Of a stretch of DNA of 64,000 bases, positions 58,128-64,000 are shown piece by piece (positions within the stretch are counted from its first letter, which is position 1; the number at the start of each line of letters is the position of its first letter). Source of the stretch: Aliiglaciecola sp. LCG003 (GTDB taxonomy: Bacteria; Pseudomonadota; Gammaproteobacteria; Enterobacterales; Alteromonadaceae); the NCBI RefSeq assembly GCF_030316135.1, contig NZ_CP128185.1, positions 3,410,001-3,474,000 on the forward strand, given 5' to 3'. The notes beneath the pieces are model-generated. The model was not told where the DNA came from, did no database searches, and saw only the letters and a list, made by a program, of their open reading frames with translations. The translations under genes were made by a program, and so were the position numbers.

Positions 58128-60560
58128 ATGAATAAACAACCCACAAGACTGCAGACTATTTTGACCACAGCTTCACTGCTTTGTATGGCATTTGCCTTAC
58201 CCGCAGCAGCAAATGACTACCAAAATTCAGCGTTGCCCATTGAGCAGCGAGTGGATGACCTGCTCAGTCGAATGACATTGGAAGAAAAAGTCGCTCAATT
58301 ACAAACTGTCTGGAATGAAGGCAAAAAAATGGCAGACGCCAACAAGGTATTTTTACCTGAAATGGCTGCACAAATTTTACCTTTAGGGATTGGTCATATT
58401 GCCCGGCCCAGTGAAGGTATGCTGCCTTTAGAAACCGTTAAATATACTAACGGGATCCAAAAATGGTTAGTTGAAGAAACTCGCTTAGGTATTCCTGCTA
58501 TTTTTCATGAAGAGGCCTTACATGGCCATGCTGCGACACAATCCACTAGCTTCCCGCAAGCCATTGCTTTGGCGAGTATGTGGGATGCCGATTTGCTTTA
58601 TCAAATGTATAAAGCATCCTCTATTGAGGTAAGAGCTCGCGGTGGCAACCAAGCGCTAACACCAATATTAGATGTGGCAAGAGATCCTCGCTGGGGACGG
58701 ATTGAAGAAACTATGGGTGAAGACACCTACTTGATTACCGAGTTGGGTGTGGCTGCAATTAAAGGCTTCCAAGGAGATGGCGAGCGCATTCCATCGTCGC
58801 GGGTATTATCCACTCTGAAACATCTTACCGGTCACGGTCAGCCTTCAAGCGGTTTAAATATCGCCCCTGCACCTATGGGTGAACGAGAACTAAGGGAGGT
58901 CTTTTTGCCGCCGTTTGAAGCCGCCATTAAGCTTGCCAACGCTCGCAGTGTGATGGCCTCATATAATGAAATTGATGGTTTACCCAGCCATGCCAATAAA
59001 AAGCTACTAACTGGGATCCTTCGTGACGAGTGGGGATTCGATGGAGTCTTGGTCAGTGATTATTATGCAATCAAAGAGCTCATAACTCGCCATGGTTTAG
59101 CCGGTACCCTGGACAATGCTGCTAAGATGGCTCTTGATGCAGGTGTCGATGTAGAAATGCCCGATAGAGATGCCTACCCATTGTTAATCGAACTGGTCAA
59201 AAGTGGCCGCATTAGCGAGCAACAAATAGACGTGTCAGTAGCACGAGTGTTAGCCGACAAATTCCGTTTGGGCTTATTCGAAAATGCTTTTACTGATGAA
59301 AAAGGTATTTCACAAATCAATAGTAAAGCCCATCAAGCGTTAGCCTTGAAAACCGCTGAAAAATCCATAGTGCTACTGAAGAATGACGGGATCTTACCGC
59401 TAAACATAAACCAATATAAAAAGGTCGCCGTGATTGGCCCTCACGCAGATGAAACCTTGTTGGGTGGATACAGTAGTGTGCCACTTAAAACGGTAACCAT
59501 ATTAGATGGGATTAAAAGTAAGCTAGCCGGGAAAGCGCAAGTGTCTTTTGCTCGGGGCGCATTAATTACCGAAGACATGCAGAATCCATCCGCCGCCTCG
59601 GTTGCTGCAAAAAGTTATTCCAAACAGCGTTGGGATAAAGAAAATATGAAATTGGCAGACCCAAAAGATTATGTAGGCATGCTGGATGAGGCCGTTGCGC
59701 TGGCTGAGCAAAGTGATATTGCCATTTTGGTTGTCGGCAGTAATGAAGGCTCTTCAAGAGAAGCGTGGGCGGAGAATCACCTAGGTGACCGTTCATCTCT
59801 TACCTTGCTTGGTGAACAGCAGCAATTAGTTGAAGCGGTGCTGGCCACAGGTAAGCCAACAGTAGTGATCTTATATAATGGTAGACCCCTGACCCTTGGA
59901 GACAAAATAAATCAACAAGCGCCAGCGATAGTGGAAGCTTGGTACCTAGGTCAGGAAACCGGTACTGCGCTGGCAAACATGCTGTTTGGTGATGTCAATC
60001 CAGGTGGCAAACTACCGGTAACATTTCCAAAAGACATTGGCCAACTGCCGCTTTTTTACAATCACAAACAATCTGCCAAACGTGGTTATATATTTGGCGA
60101 CACAGCACCTCAGTATCCGTTTGGCCATGGCTTGAGCTATACCCAATTTAGCTACTCCGACTTAACCATTGATGATAGTAAAGCAGCCATCAATGGAGAG
60201 GTTACTGCCTCTTTTAATTTGAAAAATAGTGGTAAGAGAGCTGGCGACGAAGTGGTGCAATTCTATGTTCATGATCTGGTTGCCAGCGCCACTCGTCCGG
60301 TAAAAGAGCTAAAAGGATTTAAACGGATATCATTGGAGCCTAACCAATCAGTTAAAGTCACATTTACGCTACCAGTGAACATGCTGGCGTACTATGACGC
60401 CAATATGGACTACGTATTAGACAGCGGCGAAATCCAGTTAATGATTGGCAGTTCTTCAGCGGATATTCGTTTACAGCAGAGCTTCGAAATTAAAGGCGAA
60501 ACTCAACCGGTGCTGGACCAGCATAAAGCTTTCTTAAGTGAGGTGCGGGTTTCTCCTTAG
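58128..60560 (+). CDS. Exported GH3-family beta-glycosidase
   Basis: Glycoside hydrolase family 3 enzyme, beta-xylosidase or beta-glucosidase. A signal peptide is seen with the start at ATG 58128 (MNKQPTRLQTILTTASLL, cleavage near PAAAND); in-frame starts at 58068 and 58089 would put 13-20 extra residues before it. The TIM-barrel part has DPRWGRIEETMGEDTYL, the nucleophile Asp in VLVSDYYAIKEL; the second domain has ILVVGSNEGSSREAWAE, and a fibronectin-III-like end starts near GDEVVQFYVHD. The length is 810 residues. It is divergent from the GH43 gene and probably finishes oligosaccharide breakdown in the periplasm. Confidence 0.9.
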   Translation: MNKQPTRLQTILTTASLLCMAFALPAAANDYQNSALPIEQRVDDLLSRMTLEEKVAQLQTVWNEGKKMADANKVFLPEMAAQILPLGIGHIARPSEGMLPLETVKYTNGIQKWLVEETRLGIPAIFHEEALHGHAATQSTSFPQAIALASMWDADLLYQMYKASSIEVRARGGNQALTPILDVARDPRWGRIEETMGEDTYLITELGVAAIKGFQGDGERIPSSRVLSTLKHLTGHGQPSSGLNIAPAPMGERELREVFLPPFEAAIKLANARSVMASYNEIDGLPSHANKKLLTGILRDEWGFDGVLVSDYYAIKELITRHGLAGTLDNAAKMALDAGVDVEMPDRDAYPLLIELVKSGRISEQQIDVSVARVLADKFRLGLFENAFTDEKGISQINSKAHQALALKTAEKSIVLLKNDGILPLNINQYKKVAVIGPHADETLLGGYSSVPLKTVTILDGIKSKLAGKAQVSFARGALITEDMQNPSAASVAAKSYSKQRWDKENMKLADPKDYVGMLDEAVALAEQSDIAILVVGSNEGSSREAWAENHLGDRSSLTLLGEQQQLVEAVLATGKPTVVILYNGRPLTLGDKINQQAPAIVEAWYLGQETGTALANMLFGDVNPGGKLPVTFPKDIGQLPLFYNHKQSAKRGYIFGDTAPQYPFGHGLSYTQFSYSDLTIDDSKAAINGEVTASFNLKNSGKRAGDEVVQFYVHDLVASATRPVKELKGFKRISLEPNQSVKVTFTLPVNMLAYYDANMDYVLDSGEIQLMIGSSSADIRLQQSFEIKGETQPVLDQHKAFLSEVRVSP

Positions 60561-60600
60561 GATACTTCCCTCAAAAAGCCAATGATCTAGCAACATCAGC

Positions 60601-60630
60601 AGCGCCTATATCCACAGGCGCTTTTGCTTT
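60601..60630 (+). terminator. Rho-independent terminator after the GH3 gene
   Basis: AGCGCCT (60601-60607) pairs with AGGCGCT (60616-60622), followed by TTTGCTTT. It lies 40 bases after the GH3 stop. Confidence 0.78.
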
Positions 60631-60660
60631 CAGCCTAGGAAATAGTCCTGCGGTCAGTCA

Positions 60661-61113
60661 TTAGCGCAATGGCATCACTGTAGTATATTTGATCTGTTCC
60701 ATGGCGAAGCTTGATGTCACATCTGATAGGGCAGCCCCTGATACCAGCTTTTTATAAAAAACATCGAAGGCTTTCAAATCTTTGACCAATACTTTGAGCA
60801 TATAATCGTACTCACCACTCATACGATAGAATTCAACCACCTCTTCCAGTGAGCTAGCATGCGCGGCAAACATAGTGAGCCACTTATCATCATGTTTACC
60901 GGCTTTGACTTGCACAAATACTGTAGTGCCCAGATCAACTTTCTCGGCATCTAATAGCGCAACACGATGTTTGATCACCCCTTGCTTTTCAAGCAACTGA
61001 ATTCGTCGCCAACAGGGTGTACTACTTAAACCAACCTGCTCCGCAATATCATTGACAGACAGAGTTAAGTCTTTCTGCAATAGTCGTAAAATAGCCTTAT
61101 CTATACTATCCAC
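60661..61113 (-). CDS. decR: Lrp/AsnC-family regulator, DecR-like
   Basis: The 150-residue protein has a winged-helix N-terminus (SVNDIAEQVGLSSTPCWRRIQLLEKQGV) and a RAM effector domain. The stretch MSGEYDYMLKVLVKDLKAFD and the end LSDVTSSFAMEQIKYTTVMP closely resemble E. coli DecR (YbaO), the activator of cysteine detoxification. The GTG start at 61113 has GGTGAG upstream. It is divergent from a cysteine-synthase-like gene, and an Lrp-type palindrome sits just before its start. Cysteine sensing is therefore likely, by inference. Confidence 0.85.
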   Translation of the reverse strand: MDSIDKAILRLLQKDLTLSVNDIAEQVGLSSTPCWRRIQLLEKQGVIKHRVALLDAEKVDLGTTVFVQVKAGKHDDKWLTMFAAHASSLEEVVEFYRMSGEYDYMLKVLVKDLKAFDVFYKKLVSGAALSDVTSSFAMEQIKYTTVMPLR

Positions 61114-61134
61114 ATTCTCACCAAACAGAGATTA

Positions 61135-61151
61135 TTAGAATATTATTCTAA
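61135..61151. promoter_or_regulatory. Lrp/AsnC-type operator between decR-like and cysteine-synthase-like genes
   Basis: TTAGAATATTATTCTAA is a palindrome with 7-base arms around ATT. Its central 15 bases match the E. coli Lrp consensus YAGHAWATTWTDCTR at every position. It lies 22 bases upstream of the regulator's GTG and about 90 bases before the start at 61240. A half-site TAGAAT recurs at 61191-61196. Confidence 0.75.
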
Positions 61152-61239
61152 CCTAGCACAATAATATGAAATAAATTGGAATTTATTACTAGAATAGTGT
61201 GACAAGCTACTTATCACTAGATCCCTGATTGGACCAACC

Positions 61240-62220
61240 ATGCTTGCTAGACAACAGACTGTTACTTTGGACTCACAATCTCAGCAACACATCTATGCTG
61301 ACATCACCCAAACCATCGGCAACACACCTCTGGTTAGGCTGTCCCGCATTATGCAATCCCATGAACTAGACTGTGAACTAGTAGCCAAAATAGAATATTT
61401 CAATCCTGCCGGGTCGGTAAAGGACCGCCCTGCGCTGGCCATGATCGATGCGCTCATGGCTTCAGCAGAATTTAACTCAAAAACGGAATTGATAGAGGCA
61501 ACATCCGGCAATAATGGAGTAGCCTGTGCTTGGATTTGTGCCCTTCGTAATATTCCCTTAACCATAGTGATCCCCGAACACATGTCGATTGAAAGACGTA
61601 AGCTTATCAAACTATATGGCGCCAACGTAGTGACCACGCCACGGGAACTTGGTACTAAAGGGGCAATCGAACATGCCGCTAAATTGGTCCAACAAAAACC
61701 TAATGCAGTATCACTTAATCAGTTTTCGAATCTGGCCAATCCAGCAGCGCACTTTCGATCAACCGCTATGGAAATTTGGCGGGATTGTGCTGGGAAAATT
61801 GATGTTTTTGTCGCTGGAATAGGCACAGGCGGCACTATTACCGGTATTGCCAAAGCGTTAAAAAAACTCAATCCAGCCATAACAATAATCGGGGTGGAGC
61901 CCAGCGCTTGTCCTGTGCTGACCCAAGGGAAATCTGGAGTGCACAAAATCCAAGGTCTTAGCTCTGGTCACATCCCCGATGTACTGGATCTGAGCCTGAT
62001 AGATCACATACTAACTGTCAGTGATGATGATGCCATTGAACATGCCCGACTTTTAGCTCAAAAGGAGGGCTTGCCAGTAGGTATATCCTCCGGCGCGGCC
62101 TTGTGTGCATCAATTCAAGTTGCACAACAACCCCAAAACCAAGATAAAAGAATTGTCATGCTATTTGCTGATAACGCCGAGCGCTATTTCAGCACTGAAC
62201 TATTTTCCCATTGCAACTAA
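61240..62220 (+). CDS. Cysteine synthase-like PLP enzyme
   Basis: Fold-type II PLP enzyme of the CysK/CysM/CBS family, 326 residues. The PLP lysine is Lys61 in NPAGSVKDRP. The phosphate loop GTGGT is at 195-199 and SSGAA at 283-287. The substrate loop, normally TSGNTG, is TSGNNG (88-93), a change at a conserved Thr. It may make cysteine from O-acetylserine or sulfide, or act on cysteine or homocysteine in the reverse direction; the divergent DecR-like regulator favours cysteine turnover. The gene name is left open for that reason. Confidence 0.82.
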   Translation: MLARQQTVTLDSQSQQHIYADITQTIGNTPLVRLSRIMQSHELDCELVAKIEYFNPAGSVKDRPALAMIDALMASAEFNSKTELIEATSGNNGVACAWICALRNIPLTIVIPEHMSIERRKLIKLYGANVVTTPRELGTKGAIEHAAKLVQQKPNAVSLNQFSNLANPAAHFRSTAMEIWRDCAGKIDVFVAGIGTGGTITGIAKALKKLNPAITIIGVEPSACPVLTQGKSGVHKIQGLSSGHIPDVLDLSLIDHILTVSDDDAIEHARLLAQKEGLPVGISSGAALCASIQVAQQPQNQDKRIVMLFADNAERYFSTELFSHCN

Positions 62221-62369
62221 AAATTCTGACGGGAATTGCTCAAGCGCAGCCAACGGTCAATGTTTTTTGGCTTTAGAATAAAATTAAGCGCTGCGATCAT
62301 CTTGAAATTTTTATTCCTAGCACAAGATCTTAGGTATGATGATTAAAACCCATTCCTTAAGGACTCAAC

Positions 62370-63320
62370 TTGGCTATTAAACTCGGCATCGTGATGGACC
62401 CAATCCAATCGATTAACATTAAAAAAGACACCAGTTTTGCCATGTTACTCAAAGCGCAAAGCCGTAAATACGAAATTGTTTATATGGAAATGAACGATTT
62501 ATATATCGATAACGGTAAACCCATGGCGCGCATGAGACCTTTGAGTGTTAAGCGAGACGCACAGCAGTGGTTCGAATTGGGCGAGCAAGAGCACCGTTGC
62601 TTAGCCGATTTGGATGTAGTTTTGATGCGCAAAGATCCACCTTTTGATAGTGAATTTCTGTATGCCACGCACATTTTTTCTCTGGCAGAGCAGGCTGGCA
62701 CTTTAATTGTCAATCGGGCGCAAAGCTTGCGAGACTTTAATGAAAAGTTGTTTACTTCTTGGTTTCCAGCATTGATCCCCGATACTTTGGTCACCCGAGA
62801 TTCAGCCTTGATTCGTCAATTCCATCAAAAACATGGCGATATAATTTGTAAGCCTCTGGATGGTATGGGCGGCGCATCAATCTTCAGAGTCACCGCTGAA
62901 GGATCTAATCTGGGCGTGATCATTGAAACGTTAACTGAATTAGGGTCGCGTTATGCCATGTTCCAAAGATACATGCCTGAGATAAAAGACGGCGATAAAC
63001 GTATATTAATCGTCGATGGACAAGTTATACCTTACTGTCTTGCCCGTTTACCCACTAAAGGGGAGACACGTGGTAACTTAGCCGCAGGAGGCACTGGCAG
63101 GCCCCAACCACTATCTGAGAGCGACAAGAAAATTGCTGAAACCATCGCGCCATTATTGGTTGAGAAAGGTTTAATTTTCGTTGGCTTAGATGTTATCGGA
63201 GACCGAATAACCGAAATTAATGTTACCAGCCCAACCTGTGTACAAGAAATTGAGGCGGCCTATGATGTGGATATTACTGGTATGTTATTTGATGCTATCG
63301 AGAAGAGGCTAGGTAACTAA
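62370..63320 (+). CDS. gshB: Glutathione synthetase
   Basis: ATP-grasp enzyme joining gamma-glutamylcysteine and glycine. The start is TTG 62370 with AAGGA 6 bases upstream; MAIKLGIVMDPIQSINIKKD aligns with the E. coli start, while the first ATG (62394) would cut conserved residues. Motifs are LMRKDPPFDSEFLYAT, KPLDGMGGASIFRV, ETRGNLAAGGTG and EINVTSPTCVQEIE. Length is 316 residues. yqgE follows one base after the stop. Confidence 0.97.
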   Translation: MAIKLGIVMDPIQSINIKKDTSFAMLLKAQSRKYEIVYMEMNDLYIDNGKPMARMRPLSVKRDAQQWFELGEQEHRCLADLDVVLMRKDPPFDSEFLYATHIFSLAEQAGTLIVNRAQSLRDFNEKLFTSWFPALIPDTLVTRDSALIRQFHQKHGDIICKPLDGMGGASIFRVTAEGSNLGVIIETLTELGSRYAMFQRYMPEIKDGDKRILIVDGQVIPYCLARLPTKGETRGNLAAGGTGRPQPLSESDKKIAETIAPLLVEKGLIFVGLDVIGDRITEINVTSPTCVQEIEAAYDVDITGMLFDAIEKRLGN

Positions 63321-63321
63321 T

Positions 63322-63879
63322 ATGCAAAATTTTGAGCACCATTTACTGGTCGCAATGCCAAGTTTGGATGACCCTTTTTTTGCCCGTTCATTAACATACA
63401 TCTGTGAACATAATGAACAAGGGGCCATGGGACTCGTGATCAATCAACCGGTTGGCATGACGCTAAAGGAATTAATCGCCCAAGCAGACAAAGATGCCAT
63501 TGTACTGAAAGAAAAAGAACAAAATATTGTTCTCGCTGGCGGTCCTGTCGGACAAGATCGTGGTTTTATATTGCATACTACCCAACAAGGTTGGAGTTCC
63601 AGTTTGGCGCTAACCTCGGATATTATGATAACTACATCCAAAGATATTCTGTCTGTATTGGGCAATGAAAACGGACCTGAAAAATCTTTAGTAACTTTGG
63701 GATATGCCGGTTGGACGGCGGGCCAATTAGAGCAAGAAGTGCAGGATAATTCATGGCTATTAGTTGAAGCTGACGATGCGCTGTTATTTGACGTACCTAT
63801 CCACAAGAAGTGGGAGGCTGCGGTTCAAAAGCTGGGAATAGATGTTTGGCAACTAGGGCCTGACGCTGGTCATGCTTAA
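63322..63879 (+). CDS. yqgE: UPF0301 family protein YqgE
   Basis: The 185-residue protein of uncertain function is nearly always found between gshB and yqgF in gammaproteobacteria. Typical parts are HHLLVAMPSLDDPFFARSLTYICEHNEQGAMGLVINQP at the start, LAGGPVGQDRGFILH, and LGYAGWTAGQLEQEVQDNSWL. It starts one base after the gshB stop, so the two are translated together. Confidence 0.94.
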   Translation: MQNFEHHLLVAMPSLDDPFFARSLTYICEHNEQGAMGLVINQPVGMTLKELIAQADKDAIVLKEKEQNIVLAGGPVGQDRGFILHTTQQGWSSSLALTSDIMITTSKDILSVLGNENGPEKSLVTLGYAGWTAGQLEQEVQDNSWLLVEADDALLFDVPIHKKWEAAVQKLGIDVWQLGPDAGHA

Positions 63880-63930
63880 TAGCTGCTATATTGTCAGCGC
63901 AAATTCATTGTTGTTTAAAAGGGTACTAGA

Positions 63931-64000
63931 TTGAGTACATCCGCCAGAACGTTGTTAGGATTTGATTTCGGTACAAAAAGTATTGGAGTTGCTGTGGGTC
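63931..64000 (+). CDS. ruvX: Holliday junction resolvase-like RuvX/YqgF, cut by window end
   Basis: A TTG at 63931 follows AAAAGGG at a 7-base distance. The 23 codons before the window edge read MSTSARTLLGFDFGTKSIGV then AVG. The segment GFDFGTKSIGVAVG is the RNase H-like start of YqgF/RuvX, including the first catalytic Asp. Placement after gshB and yqgE is the standard order. The rest lies beyond the window. Confidence 0.9.
   Translation, partial: MSTSARTLLGFDFGTKSIGVAVG

Noticed and set aside
62370-62396. Later ATG (62394) as the gshB start
   Set aside because: It would remove conserved N-terminal residues; the TTG at 62370 has a proper AAGGA before it.

Overview
The window reads as a chromosomal segment of a marine gammaproteobacterium of the Alteromonadales (Alteromonas, Glaciecola or Paraglaciecola type). 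This is inferred from protein resemblance, moderate GC content, the PEP-CTERM regulators PrsK/PrsR, the GspA/GspB pair and the xylan-sugar genes; no rRNA or tRNA is present to fix the taxon. Nearly everything is intact housekeeping or metabolic DNA. I see no phage, insertion sequence, CRISPR array or tRNA.

Layout. 0.1-3.9 kb: pyrG, eno and an unrecognised 220-residue gene. 4.0-8.9 kb: leuABCD behind a complete translational attenuator (leucine-rich leader peptide, antiterminator arm, terminator). 9.1-12.2 kb: an HD-GYP domain protein facing a gspAB-like pair; HD-GYP and GspB share the same N-terminal domain. 12.3-18.0 kb: cca, srmB, a GGDEF/EAL membrane protein and tdk. 18.0-22.6 kb (minus): a KASIII-like gene, prsK and prsR. 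22.9-23.1 kb: a decayed AhpD/carboxymuconolactone-decarboxylase remnant. 23.3-25.4 kb (minus): ECF sigma factor, probable membrane anti-sigma factor and an exported coiled-coil protein. 25.5-26.4 kb: oxyR.

26.5-38.5 kb is a phosphate and polyphosphate block: pit with its DUF47 partner (with a good Pho box), pstC-pstA-pstB-phoU without pstS, a GcvR-like ACT protein, ppk and ppx. 38.5-39.7 kb: a PEP-CTERM-associated acyltransferase and a small conserved-looking unknown. PrsK, PrsR and this acyltransferase belong to an exosortase/PEP-CTERM programme whose sortase and substrates are not in the window.

39.8-64 kb keeps the gene neighbourhood of the E. coli 66-minute region: fba, pgk, epd, tkt, metK (with four tandem MetJ boxes), loiP-like, mscS, rsmE, then gshB, yqgE and yqgF/ruvX. 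Between rsmE and gshB lie about 12 kb of accessory genes: a xylose locus (xylR, xylB, xylA, sugar porter, GH43 lipoprotein, exported GH3) and a DecR-like Lrp regulator divergent from a cysteine-synthase-like enzyme, with an Lrp-consensus operator between them. The xylose genes form a plausible path: GH43 and GH3 release pentoses from xylo-oligosaccharides, the porter imports xylose, XylA and XylB make xylulose 5-phosphate, and the neighbouring tkt, fba, pgk and epd genes supply downstream pentose and glycolytic steps.

Main points for follow-up: the leu attenuator, the Pho box on pit, the DecR/cysteine-synthase pair with its operator and altered TSGNTG loop, the domain shared by HD-GYP and GspB, the sigma/anti-sigma/exported coiled-coil operon, and the insertion in the rsmE-gshB neighbourhood.
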